Positions 13,168 through 21,427 of a DNA stretch of 64,000 bases are shown piece after piece; position 1 is the first letter of the stretch, and every line of letters begins with the position of its first letter. Below the pieces are notes generated by a model. It saw only the letters and a program-made list of their open reading frames with translations. It was not told where the DNA came from and did not search any database. A program made the position numbers and the translations under genes. Location of the stretch: NCBI RefSeq assembly GCF_001544475.1, contig NZ_FCNW02000003.1, forward strand, positions 62,001 to 126,000, read 5' to 3'. Source of the stretch: Caballeronia humi. GTDB taxonomy: Bacteria > Pseudomonadota > Gammaproteobacteria > Burkholderiales > Burkholderiaceae.

Positions 13168-13336
13168 TTGACTTAGGCAGCGATAACATAAAAAATGGAA
13201 CCCGATTTCGAAAGCACGACCGCGCGACGATTTCCCGCTGGACGGTCCGCTTCGGATACAGGCTCTCAGGTTCTAGCACGGCCCTCGGAATGGCTAGAAC
13301 TTTTAAGGCGCTGCGGCAACGCAGCGCCTTTTTTTT
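13168..13336 (+). ncRNA. Candidate intergenic small RNA ending in a strong terminator
   Basis: The 478-bp gap between the iclR-type gene and lldP (12991-13468) has no convincing CDS, yet it ends in a near-perfect rightward terminator at 13305-13336. That terminator has no upstream rightward gene to serve. Just before it is a second hairpin: GTTCTAGC (13270-13277) pairs with GCTAGAAC (13293-13300). A TTGACT element at 13168-13173 followed by an A/T-rich stretch (13184-13196) could be the promoter, though the -10 is poor. The 5' end is therefore a guess. Hairpin, short U/A linker and U-tailed terminator is the usual layout of Hfq-dependent sRNAs. Both flanking genes are on the opposite strand. 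Confidence 0.45.
13305..13336 (+). terminator. Intrinsic terminator, 11-bp stem, GCAA loop
   Basis: AAGGCGCTGCG (13305-13315) pairs perfectly with CGCAGCGCCTT (13320-13330) around a GCAA tetraloop. A run of eight T (13329-13336) follows on the plus strand. It is oriented to end a rightward transcript from the gene-free region before it. Confidence 0.85.
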
Positions 13337-13468
13337 GTCTGTTTTGCGGCGCGGGAGAAATTTGCGCATGGGGCCGCGCGCTGAGCGCCCGGGAGCCACT
13401 CCATAGCCGGATTCTATCAACGCGCCAAAGACGGCGCCGTCAACAAACAGGCGCGTCGTCCGGCAACG

Positions 13469-15154
13469 TCAGTGAATCACCATCGCGGTGAACGGATAGA
13501 CGTAGGCCTGCAGCGTGACGAAAAGTCCGACGAGAATCGCCAGCGCCAGCGAGTGGAAGAACACGAAGCGCAGGATGTCGCCCTCGTGTCCGTACCATTT
13601 GGTTGCGGTCGACGCCACGACGATCGACTGCGCGTCGATCATCTTGCCCATCACGCCGCCCGAGCTGTTGGCCGCCGCCATCAATACGGGCGAGAGCCCG
13701 AGTTGCATCGCGGTGGTCTTCTGCAAGCCGCCGAACAGCACGTTCGACGACGTATCGGAGCCTGTCAGCGCGACACCCATCCAGCCGAGCATCGTCCCGA
13801 AGAGCGGATAGAACACGCCGGTGTGGGCGAATGCGAGCCCGAGCGTGCTGTCCACGCCGGAGTAGCGCGTGAGGAAGCCGATCGCGAACATCGCGCAGAT
13901 CGTGATCAGCGACAGCCGTACCGTGACGATCGTGTTGAAGAACTCCTTGATGAGCCGCGGTATTGAGTAGCCCATCAACAACCCGCCGACGATCGCCGAT
14001 ACCAGAATCCCGGTGCCCGCCATCGACAAAATGTTGAACGAGAAAACGGCCGCTTCGTGCACCGGTTCGGGCACCACGGGAGGCATGCGGACCACCAGCT
14101 TGTCGAGGCCGGGAATCGCGTATTTGAGGGACCAAAGGGCGTCGGCGGCCTTGCGGAACTGCGGCGTGCCCCACGCGAAGACGAAGACCGTCAGGATGAT
14201 CCACGGCATCCACGCTTTCATTACCGACGGCCGCGCGCCGCCGGCGGACGGCGCCTGCTGCGTCTCCCGTGGAGGAATGTCCGCGTTGGTCGCGACGGTC
14301 GAATCGTCGGCGCGACGGTGGAGCTTGGTCGTCGTCCAGACGCTTTTCGGCGACCACACCTTGAGGAAGCCGGCGAGGCTCGCCATCGAGATCAGCGCGG
14401 AAATCACGTCGACGAGCCACGGTCCGTGATAGTTCGACACCAGGAACTGCGGTACCGCGAAGCTGACCCCCGCGACGAGCGCGGCCGGCCAGATTTCCAG
14501 CATGCCGCGCCAGCCCGCGAACGCCCACACCACCCAGAACGGCACGATGACGGAGAAGAGCGGCAATTGCCTGCCGATCATCGCGGAGAGCGTCAACTGG
14601 TCGATGCCCGTCACCGCCGACAATCCGATGATCGGCGCCCCCAGCGCGCCGAACGCGACCGGCGCCGTGTTCGCGATCAGCGCGAGGCCGGACGCCGCGA
14701 GCGGCGAGAAGCCGAGCCCGATCAGGATCGCGCCCGTCACGGCGACGGGCGTTCCGAAGCCGGCGGCGCCTTCGAAGAACGCGCCGAAGCTGAACGCGAC
14801 GAGCAGGACCTGAAGCCGCCGATCTTCGGTGATGCGTCCGATGCTCGACTGCAGTACCTGGAACGAGCCGTTCAGCGTGGTCAGGCGGTGCAGGAAGATG
14901 ATGTTGAGCACGATCCAGCCGATCGGAAAGAGGCCGGACGCGAAGCCGAGCCCGACCGCCTTGCCGGCCATCGCGCCCGGCATGCCGAACACGAACACCG
15001 CGACGAGAATCGCGACGCCGACGGCCGCCAGCGCCGCGACGTGCGCCCGCACATGAAAAGCCGCGAGCGAGATGAGGAGCACCGCGACGGGCAGGGCGGC
15101 GGCGAGCGTCGATAGAACGGGACTTCCGAGTGGGTCATACACCTGTTGCCACAT
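13469..15154 (-). CDS. lldP: L-lactate permease (LctP/LldP family)
   Basis: Inner-membrane lactate (and probably glycolate) uptake transporter, 561 residues with a dozen or more hydrophobic segments, the family's usual size. Family segments include FGAFFEGAAGFGTPVAVTGA, GSDTSSNVLFGGLQKTTA and ANSSGGVMGKMIDAQSIVVA. The start is well supported by AGGAGG seven bases upstream. No lactate dehydrogenase gene is adjacent, so oxidation must be encoded elsewhere. The nearby IclR-type regulator may control it (inference). The gene runs toward the candidate sRNA/terminator region. Confidence 0.93.
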   Translation of the reverse strand: MWQQVYDPLGSPVLSTLAAALPVAVLLISLAAFHVRAHVAALAAVGVAILVAVFVFGMPGAMAGKAVGLGFASGLFPIGWIVLNIIFLHRLTTLNGSFQVLQSSIGRITEDRRLQVLLVAFSFGAFFEGAAGFGTPVAVTGAILIGLGFSPLAASGLALIANTAPVAFGALGAPIIGLSAVTGIDQLTLSAMIGRQLPLFSVIVPFWVVWAFAGWRGMLEIWPAALVAGVSFAVPQFLVSNYHGPWLVDVISALISMASLAGFLKVWSPKSVWTTTKLHRRADDSTVATNADIPPRETQQAPSAGGARPSVMKAWMPWIILTVFVFAWGTPQFRKAADALWSLKYAIPGLDKLVVRMPPVVPEPVHEAAVFSFNILSMAGTGILVSAIVGGLLMGYSIPRLIKEFFNTIVTVRLSLITICAMFAIGFLTRYSGVDSTLGLAFAHTGVFYPLFGTMLGWMGVALTGSDTSSNVLFGGLQKTTAMQLGLSPVLMAAANSSGGVMGKMIDAQSIVVASTATKWYGHEGDILRFVFFHSLALAILVGLFVTLQAYVYPFTAMVIH

Positions 15155-15404
15155 CTCGCCTCCTGTTATCGGATGGTTTTTTCGCCGACATCAGCCGTGT
15201 GTGGTGCGCTCAGGGATGCCGTCGTTCGTGCTCGTCCCGCCCGAATCGCTGGTTAGTCCCCAGGCGGAAGGCGGTTCTGTCGCAGTTTCTTGCAAATTGA
15301 TAATGGGCGGCCGATCGTTCGCGCGCAAGGTGGAATTTCACTTGGCGGTGCAAAGGGCGGGGGCGGGCGTTGCTCAGGAATTCCGCAGCCGATTGCAGCA
15401 GCGC

Positions 15405-15449
15405 GAAAACAAGACAGACGCAGCGCCGGGTGCACTCGGCGCTGCGTCT
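15405..15449 (-). terminator. Intrinsic terminator after the small membrane protein gene
   Basis: A perfect 13-bp stem AGACGCAGCGCCG (15416-15428) / CGGCGCTGCGTCT (15437-15449) with an 8-nt loop. On the minus strand it is followed by a T-rich tract (GTCTTGTTTTCG). It lies about 45 bp past the stop of the leftward 102-residue gene. The rest of the 338-bp gap 15155-15492 should carry the lldP promoter; I see no clear -35/-10. Confidence 0.75.
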
Positions 15450-15492
15450 TGAGGGGAGGGGGATAGAAGGGGCAACCGCCCCGTTCGACGCC

Positions 15493-15801
15493 TTAGCGTC
15501 GTTCCGCGAACATCCGCAGCGGTTTCATCAGGCGCTTGCCGCGCACCATCCAGTAGACGCTCGCGAGAATCAAGGCAGCCGCGACGCCGAACACGAGCAT
15601 CGGCGAAATATGCTGAGGAGCGGGGTGACTCGTCGCGACCATCATCGCGGCCGTGAACGCGACGCCCGCCTGCAAGTACGAGCGTCGCGCGCGGCTGCGG
15701 CGCGCGGAAAAGCGCATCGAGCGCGAGACGGGCGCGCGCGTGAAGGGTTCGAAAAGGATCACTGCGGCGACGAGCGCGACGACGAGGTTCATCAGGGTCA
15801 T
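15493..15801 (-). CDS. Small predicted inner membrane protein
   Basis: Unrecognised protein of 102 residues. Three hydrophobic stretches are visible: residues about 4-18 (MNLVVALVAAVILFE), 45-58, and 68-85 (MLVFGVAAALILASVYWMV). A strongly basic segment (RFSARRSRARRS) lies between the first two and the C terminus is basic. This suggests an integral membrane protein with a positively charged cytoplasmic loop. The start could be either of two in-frame Met codons three residues apart. A matching intrinsic terminator downstream supports it as a real single-gene unit. Confidence 0.6.
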   Translation of the reverse strand: MTLMNLVVALVAAVILFEPFTRAPVSRSMRFSARRSRARRSYLQAGVAFTAAMMVATSHPAPQHISPMLVFGVAAALILASVYWMVRGKRLMKPLRMFAERR

Positions 15802-15963
15802 GACGGGATTTCTGGTATAGGGCGGGATTTGACCCGCGACTATACGAATCCCGCCGCGTCGGGATAACTGGAAACGTCTTAAAGATTGTGACGGATTAAA
15901 GCGGCGGCGACCCGCGTGGGCACTTATCCACGCGACTCGCCGCCGCCCGCGCCGTTCACATTC

Positions 15964-16545
15964 CTATAACTCGATGCGCGTGCCGAGCAGCGCCACGAAC
16001 TGCCTCAGCCAGTCCGGATGCGCGGGCCATGCCGGCGCCGTGACGAAATGGCCGTCGGTGATCGCGGAATCGACAGGGATATCGGCGTATTCACCGCCCG
16101 CGAGCCGCACTTCCGGCGCGCAAGCCGGATAGGCCGAAATGCGCCGCCCTTCGATCACGCCCGCCGCCGCGAGCAGTTGCGCCGCGTGGCAGACGGCCGC
16201 GATCGGCTTTTTGGCCTCGGCGAAGTGGCGCACGATGTCGAGCACGCGATCGTTCAGCCGCAGGTATTCCGGCGCCCGGCCACCGGCGATGGCGAGAGCG
16301 TCGTAGCTGGCCGGATCGATTTCGTCGAAGGTGGCATTGAGCGCGAACAGGTGGCCGGGCTTCTCGGTGTAAGTCTGGTCGCCTTCGAAATCGTGGATCG
16401 CGGTCTTGATGCGCTCGCCGCTCTTCTTGCCGGGGCAGACGGCGTCGACCTTGTGGCCGATCGCCTGCAGCGCCTGGAACGGCACCATCGTTTCATAGTC
16501 CTCGGCAAAATCGCCGGTGAGGAAGAGAATCTTCTTTGCTGCCAT
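15964..16545 (-). CDS. DJ-1/PfpI-family protein
   Basis: Class I glutamine amidotransferase-like fold of 193 residues. The nucleophile elbow AAVCHAAQ gives C119 followed by H120, and the conserved acidic residue is E15 or E18 in the DFAEDYE segment. PfpI/DJ-1 proteins act as glyoxalases, deglycase-like or chaperone-like stress proteins; which applies here is unknown. I chose the start at 16545 because GGAGG lies 8 bases upstream. An in-frame extension of 17 residues to 16596 is basic and lacks a ribosome binding site. It stands alone between unrelated genes. Confidence 0.85.
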   Translation of the reverse strand: MAAKKILFLTGDFAEDYETMVPFQALQAIGHKVDAVCPGKKSGERIKTAIHDFEGDQTYTEKPGHLFALNATFDEIDPASYDALAIAGGRAPEYLRLNDRVLDIVRHFAEAKKPIAAVCHAAQLLAAAGVIEGRRISAYPACAPEVRLAGGEYADIPVDSAITDGHFVTAPAWPAHPDWLRQFVALLGTRIEL

Positions 16546-16773
16546 CGATAACCTCCGTTTTGTGGAAGTCCGGCTGCGCCGGACGAGTCGAGCCACCGAC
16601 GAGTCTACACGCGCCGCTCTGACAGTTTCGCGTCGCTGAAACGAGGCTCATCGAGCACATCACGTATCATTTGGGCGTTTTTGAGATTAGCGGATTGCTT
16701 GGCGCCCGGCGCGGCGATCCGGTCTGAACCGTGCGCGGAATCCCGCGCACGCCTAATGTGGATGGGCCCGACG

Positions 16774-17229
16774 ATGCAGAACCAACCCTTGAAACGAATC
16801 GCGATCGCGCTCGCGGCGCTGGCCGTGCTCGCCGCGTGTGAAAAGCACGACGCCACGGCCGGACAGGCCGCGAGCGCGCTCAACAACCTCGCGAGCCAGA
16901 CGAACCAGAAGTTTGACCAGGCGGCGAGCTACGTCGGCCAGCACGTCGATGCCGCGAAGCAAGCCGCGCAAGATAATCTCGACAAGGCGGGCACGTTGCC
17001 CAGCGTGTCGGCGAGCGGCGTCGCCGAAACGGCGCGCGCGAATTTCGAAGGCGCGGCGAGCGCGACCAACGCGGCGATCGCAAACGCAGCCAGTTCGACG
17101 GGTGCCGGGCTCGAAACCGCCGGTAAAAAGCTCCAGCAATGGTCGGCGAAGGATGGCATGGGAAATCAGGGCGCGAGCGCGTCGTCGGCTGCGGAATCGA
17201 GCGAGACCCGTACCGATATGGACAAGTAA
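16774..17229 (+). CDS. Small Ala-rich lipoprotein
   Basis: Predicted lipoprotein of 151 residues. Signal peptide MQNQPLKRIAIALAALAVLAAC ends in lipobox LAAC, with the lipidated Cys at 22 followed by Glu. The mature part is Ala/Gln/Asn/Asp-rich and probably helical, with spaced repeats of the form QAASxxGQHVDAAKQAAQ, resembling apolipoprotein-like coiled segments. Cellular role is unknown. The start at 16774 is chosen because it places the signal peptide correctly; in-frame upstream ATGs at 16756 and 16762 would add residues before it. Confidence 0.7.
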   Translation: MQNQPLKRIAIALAALAVLAACEKHDATAGQAASALNNLASQTNQKFDQAASYVGQHVDAAKQAAQDNLDKAGTLPSVSASGVAETARANFEGAASATNAAIANAASSTGAGLETAGKKLQQWSAKDGMGNQGASASSAAESSETRTDMDK

Positions 17230-17357
17230 TCAACGACTTGCAGCGTGTTTTGATGAATTATCAGACGGAAGGCGCATAACATTCGGTTACGTCCGCGCGG
17301 CGCGTCGGCGGGGGCTGAAGGGCTAAACTGGCGGTCTTTCGGATTCCACTGACCGCT

Positions 17358-19985
17358 ATGCAATCAAGCACTCTGGCGATCGTCGCGATCCTGTTTTCGA
17401 CTTTTGCGGCCGCCGTCGCCCGCCGCATGCGTGGCCGCGCGGCGATTCTGCTGTTCGCCGCTTTCCTCGCGCCCGCCGCCCATGCCGCCGGCCCGACCCT
17501 CGCGCTGCCCACGTTCCAGGAACTGCTCACGCCGCCTGCACCCGCGTCCGCGCCGGCCGCTGCCTCCACGCCCGCCGTCGATGATGCCGAGATGGTCCGT
17601 TCGCTCGACAGCATCATCACCACGCTCGACAGCGACAAGCAACGCACCGCGCTCGTCGCGCAACTGAAAAAACTGCGCGACGCGAAGCGCGAGGCCGAAG
17701 CGGCGGTGTCGCAAGCTCCGGCCGCCACCGCAGTACCCGCGAGCGACGGCGCCAGCGCGCCCGCCGCCGCGAGCGCGAGCGCCACGCAGACGGCGGCATC
17801 GTCGGCGGTGGCGGCGATCGCTCAGAACGCGGGGCTGCTCGGCGCCATCGCGTCGGTGCTGACGAACGTCGAGGCCGACATCAAGCGCGGCAAGACGCCC
17901 TTCGCCTACTGGGGCGGCCGCTTCAACGCCGCCGGCAACGAACTCTTCACGATCGTGACGAGCCACAGCCGCGAGTCGTTCGGCCGCACGGCGCTCAATT
18001 TCTTCCTGACGTTCGCCGGCTGGGGCGCGTGCGCGTACCTGCTGCTGTACATCCAGCGCCGCATTCACGCGCGCTTCGGCATCGAGGCGCATCTGCGCCC
18101 GAACCCGACGACGCGCGAGCTGCTTCTCTTCGCGCTCCGCCGCGTGGCGCCGTACCTCGTCGCGTTCCTCGCCGCGCTCACGTTCGCGCGCATCATGCCG
18201 CAGTCGCTCGGACGCACGCTCGCGATGGTCACCGCCTACGCGATCGTCGCGGGCGCGATATTTTCGTCTATCTGTCTGATCATGTTTTCGCTGTTCGGCT
18301 CGGCGCACCGGCGCGTCGCGGTCGATATCCTGATCCATCACGCGCGGCGCCTGCTGTTCCTGATCGGCACGCTCGGCGCCCTCGGCGATGCCGCCTCGAA
18401 CTACGACGTCGCCCAGCAACTCGGCACGAATCTCGCGGCGCTGATCTCGACGGTCGCGAACATGGGCGCGGCCGTACTGACCGCGTATTTCGCGCTCGCG
18501 TTCCAGCGGCCGGTCGCGCACCTGATCCGCAGCCGCTCGTACGAATTGCGCCACAGCCGGCGCGCGGCGACGGAAACCTTTGAGTTCGTCGCGTCGCTGT
18601 GGCAGGTGCCGATGCTGCTGCTCGCGGGCGCGTCGGTGGTCGCGACGCTCGCCGGCATCGGTACGTCGGAAAACGTCTTGCAGATGGCAATCGCGACGGC
18701 CGGACTGCTTGTCGTGGCGTTCTTCCTCTCGGCGGTCGTCGTGCGCATGACGCGCCCGAAGGCGCACCGGCCGCGCCGGCAATCGGCGTACGTGCGGCGG
18801 CTCGTGAAATTCGTCGGCACGCTGTTCGTGCTCGGCATCTGGCTCGCGTTCTTCGAGGGGGCGTCGCGCTTCTGGGGTCTTTCGCTTGCGAAGCTCGCCG
18901 AGGAAAGCGTCGCGGCCCGCGGCATCACGCACGCCGTGAGCGCGATCATCATGACGTTCTTCATCGTATGGCTGATCTGGATCCTGATCGATACCGCGAT
19001 CCAGGAAGCGCTCAACCCGAACGCCGCGCGCGGCAAGTCGCGCGGGCCGAGCATGCGCGCCCGCACGATGCTGCCGCTCGTGCGCAACGTCGTGTTCGTC
19101 GCGCTGCTGGTGATCGCGGGCATCGTGACGGCCGCGAATCTCGGGCTGAACGTGACGCCGCTGCTCGCCGGCGCGGGCGTGATCGGCCTTGCGGTCGGTT
19201 TCGGCGCGCAGTCGCTCGTCGCCGATCTGATCACGGGGCTTTTCATCATCATCGAGGACACGATTTCCGTCGGCGATTCGATCGAGGTCGACGGCGGCCA
19301 CGCGGGCACCGTCGAGAGCCTGACGATCCGCACCGTGCGCCTGCGCGACGGGCAGGGCGCGATCCACGCGATCCCGTTCTCGCAGATCAAGATCGTTAAA
19401 AATCTGTCGCGCGATTTTGCTTATGCCGTGTTCGAGGTGCGTGTGCCGTTCTCGGCGGACGTCGACAAGGTCACGCAGATGATTCGCGAAGTCGGCGCCG
19501 AGCTGATGGCCGATTTCCGCTACCGGCGCGAGATGCTTGGGCCGATCGAGGTGTGGGGGCTTGACCGGTTCGATCCGAACTGGATGGTCGTGAAGGGGCA
19601 GATCAAGACGCGACCGCTGCAGCAGTGGAGTGTCGCGCGGGCGTTCAACGTGCGCATCAAGCGCAAGATGGACGAGGTCGGCATGGACGTGCCCGTGCCG
19701 CAGATGCAGGTGCAGATGTCGCGCGAAAAGACGGTTTTCGCCGCGCCGCATTCCGAAGAACACGAGTTCGACGTGCTGGAGGAGCTTGAATCGGCGCGCG
19801 CGGCTGCGGCGGTGGAACCGGTGGAGGCGCCGCCGCAGCCGGAGCCGTTGTCGCCGGCGGTGAAGAGCGCGGTGTCGAAGGCGCGCGACGTGTCGCACGA
19901 ACCGCGGCCCGCGCCGCCGCCGACGGACCAGTCGGTGCAGATTCCACCGCAGATTCCGACGGCGACCGAGCCGGGCAAGGGCTGA
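17358..19985 (+). CDS. Large MscS-family mechanosensitive channel (YbiO-like)
   Basis: Tension-gated channel protein of 875 residues, of the large multi-domain MscS subgroup. An N-terminal signal-like hydrophobic segment (about residues 27-44) is followed by an Ala/Pro-rich periplasmic region and about ten membrane segments. The MscS core starts near residue 600: pore helix AGAGVIGLAVGFGAQSLVADLI, then beta domain ISVGDSIEVDGGHAGTVES and AIPFSQIKIVKNLSRD. The C-terminal tail from about residue 810 is Pro/Glu/Ala-rich. The core architecture resembles E. coli YbiO more than the 286-residue MscS. A second possible start at 17427 would put the signal peptide nearer the N terminus. Neither start has a strong ribosome binding site. 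Confidence 0.9.
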   Translation: MQSSTLAIVAILFSTFAAAVARRMRGRAAILLFAAFLAPAAHAAGPTLALPTFQELLTPPAPASAPAAASTPAVDDAEMVRSLDSIITTLDSDKQRTALVAQLKKLRDAKREAEAAVSQAPAATAVPASDGASAPAAASASATQTAASSAVAAIAQNAGLLGAIASVLTNVEADIKRGKTPFAYWGGRFNAAGNELFTIVTSHSRESFGRTALNFFLTFAGWGACAYLLLYIQRRIHARFGIEAHLRPNPTTRELLLFALRRVAPYLVAFLAALTFARIMPQSLGRTLAMVTAYAIVAGAIFSSICLIMFSLFGSAHRRVAVDILIHHARRLLFLIGTLGALGDAASNYDVAQQLGTNLAALISTVANMGAAVLTAYFALAFQRPVAHLIRSRSYELRHSRRAATETFEFVASLWQVPMLLLAGASVVATLAGIGTSENVLQMAIATAGLLVVAFFLSAVVVRMTRPKAHRPRRQSAYVRRLVKFVGTLFVLGIWLAFFEGASRFWGLSLAKLAEESVAARGITHAVSAIIMTFFIVWLIWILIDTAIQEALNPNAARGKSRGPSMRARTMLPLVRNVVFVALLVIAGIVTAANLGLNVTPLLAGAGVIGLAVGFGAQSLVADLITGLFIIIEDTISVGDSIEVDGGHAGTVESLTIRTVRLRDGQGAIHAIPFSQIKIVKNLSRDFAYAVFEVRVPFSADVDKVTQMIREVGAELMADFRYRREMLGPIEVWGLDRFDPNWMVVKGQIKTRPLQQWSVARAFNVRIKRKMDEVGMDVPVPQMQVQMSREKTVFAAPHSEEHEFDVLEELESARAAAAVEPVEAPPQPEPLSPAVKSAVSKARDVSHEPRPAPPPTDQSVQIPPQIPTATEPGKG

Positions 19986-19994
19986 CGGCCTGAA

Positions 19995-20522
19995 TCAGAC
20001 GGCGACGAGATCGTTGACGTGCGTTGCGATTTGCGCGGCCGCTACGCCGTAGACGTGCAGCGACATCGCGCGCCGGCCCGAATCCGGCGGGTTGCCCAAC
20101 TGATGGATCGCGCCCCGTCCCGCGCCGACGTACGACACGGCGCCCGGCTCGCGGGCATGGCGGCGCGTTTCGATCGCGCGATTCGTGGCCGGGTCCCAGC
20201 GGAAGAGCGTTTCGGCGAGCGTGCCTTCGATCACCGCGTAGGCGCACCACGTCTGGTGGCCGTGGACGGGGCTCGCCTGGCCCGGCTCCCAGACGAGCGC
20301 GGCGATGGCGTAGCGGCCGTGCGGATCGGCAGCGAGTAGATGGCGCGTGTAGGTTTGCGGGTCGCTGGTTCGCTGAGCAGGCGACAGGAGTTGCCTATCC
20401 TGCGATGCCGCGAGCAGAGCCGCGCGGATACGTTGCGGGAAGTCGGCGGGAGCGGCGAGGGCGGCATCGAGTTCGCTTGACAAGCGTGTCAGCGCCTGGA
20501 GGGAAAGGGCATCGCGGATCAT
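19995..20522 (-). CDS. Cysteine dioxygenase family (cupin) protein
   Basis: Mononuclear iron thiol dioxygenase of 175 residues. The cupin metal triad is visible as H87 and H89 in PVHGHQTW and H140 in GAIHQLGN, matching the HxH...H pattern of cysteine dioxygenase. Expected reaction: oxidation of L-cysteine (or a related thiol such as 3-mercaptopropionate) to the sulfinic acid. A Cys follows HxH at position 93, but I cannot align it to the crosslinked Cys of mammalian enzymes. Start 20522 removes a 31-residue extension that would run into the divergent promoter; no clear ribosome binding site is seen. It is divergent from an Lrp/AsnC gene, which probably regulates it. Confidence 0.85.
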   Translation of the reverse strand: MIRDALSLQALTRLSSELDAALAAPADFPQRIRAALLAASQDRQLLSPAQRTSDPQTYTRHLLAADPHGRYAIAALVWEPGQASPVHGHQTWCAYAVIEGTLAETLFRWDPATNRAIETRRHAREPGAVSYVGAGRGAIHQLGNPPDSGRRAMSLHVYGVAAAQIATHVNDLVAV

Positions 20523-20570
20523 GATTCGGGTTCGTTTTTGTCGTTGCGTCGTAGATCCATTTATACCCAT

Positions 20571-20598
20571 TTGCATCCGGAAATAGTTTCCATATAAT
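20571..20598 (+). promoter_or_regulatory. Candidate sigma-70 promoter for the Lrp/AsnC gene
   Basis: A perfect TATAAT at 20593-20598 is preceded 16 bp upstream by TTGCAT (20571-20576). Transcription would begin near 20605, which favours the regulator start at 20647 over longer in-frame starts. The AT-rich 124-bp intergenic region is also where the divergent dioxygenase promoter and an Lrp-type site would lie. Confidence 0.5.
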
Positions 20599-20646
20599 TC
20601 CGTGCAATCATCCAAAAATAGAATAATTTCCTATCAGGTGGGCGGT

Positions 20647-21132
20647 ATGGGAATGGACCTCATCGATCGCAAGCTGCTCGAACTGCTGCAGACCGACGTC
20701 ACGATGCCGATCGCGGAACTCGCGCAGCGCGTCAATCTCTCGCAGACGCCGTGCTGGAAACGCGTGCAGCGCCTGAAGGAGACCGGCGTGATCCGCGCGC
20801 AGGTGGCGCTCTGCGATCCGAGAAAGCTCGGCGTCGGGACGACGGTGTTCGTCGCGGTGCGCACGAATCAGCACACGCAGTCGTGGGCGGAGGATTTCAC
20901 GCGCGCGGTGCGCGACATTCCTGAAGTGGTCGAGGTGTACCGGATGAGCGGGGAGACGGACTACCTGCTGCGGGTCGTGGTGTCAGATATCGACGATTAC
21001 GACCGCGTCTATAAAGAGCTGATTCGCGCCGTGCCGCTTTATGACGTGAGTTCCAGTTTCGCGATGGAGCAGATCAAATATTCGACGGCGTTGCCGGTTC
21101 GGCCGCCGCCTTTAGCCGACCTCGGCCGTTAA
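20647..21132 (+). CDS. Lrp/AsnC-family transcriptional regulator
   Basis: Feast/famine regulator of 161 residues. The helix-turn-helix is near residues 5-55 (LIDRKLLELLQTDVTMPIAE, then RVNLSQTPCWKRVQRLKETG). A RAM ligand-binding domain follows at about 70-150 (TVFVAVRTNQ, GETDYLLRVVVSDIDDYDRV). Family members sense amino acids and commonly control the adjacent divergent gene, here a cysteine dioxygenase, so a sulfur amino acid such as cysteine is a reasonable effector (inference). The start at 20647 has AGGTGG at proper spacing and lies downstream of the TATAAT promoter; 20653 is also possible. Confidence 0.9.
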   Translation: MGMDLIDRKLLELLQTDVTMPIAELAQRVNLSQTPCWKRVQRLKETGVIRAQVALCDPRKLGVGTTVFVAVRTNQHTQSWAEDFTRAVRDIPEVVEVYRMSGETDYLLRVVVSDIDDYDRVYKELIRAVPLYDVSSSFAMEQIKYSTALPVRPPPLADLGR

Positions 21133-21208
21133 GACATAGCAATCCATCTGAAACCCAGCCCGGGTAACATGGCGCCTTCTTCCCACGCGCCACGCCCGAG
21201 CCTCCTTC

Positions 21209-21418
21209 ATGTCAGATGACCGCCGCATGCCCCGACGCCCCAAGAAAAACCCGACGCGCGCGATCAGCGTGTTCATCGTCGTGGTCGTGCTGCTGGTGCT
21301 CGGGACGTTGCTCTTCAACGCGATCCGCGAGAAGCGCGAGTTCGAGCGGCAGAACGCGCAGCCATCGGCGGCGAGTGATGTGAAGCGGGCGACGCCTGTG
21401 ATCGGCGCTTCGCAATAA
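21209..21418 (+). CDS. Small single-pass membrane protein
   Basis: Unrecognised protein of 69 residues. A basic N terminus (MSDDRRMPRRPKKNPTR) is followed by one strongly hydrophobic helix at about 18-38 (AISVFIVVVVLLVLGTLLF) and a polar, charged C-terminal tail. The positive-inside rule predicts a cytoplasmic N terminus. It lies 76 bp after the Lrp/AsnC gene, possibly co-transcribed, and converges on the FUSC gene with 9 bp between stops. Function unknown. Confidence 0.65.
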   Translation: MSDDRRMPRRPKKNPTRAISVFIVVVVLLVLGTLLFNAIREKREFERQNAQPSAASDVKRATPVIGASQ

Positions 21419-21427
21419 CGCTCAAGC

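Noticed and set aside
13029..13491. Short rightward frames in the iclR-lldP gap
   Set aside because: They cross the terminator hairpin and have no ribosome binding site or recognisable sequence; a noncoding RNA fits better.
17364..19898. Minus-strand frame of about 844 codons opposite the mechanosensitive channel gene
   Set aside because: Same reason: Arg/His/Asp-rich shadow translation without motif, start signal or family.
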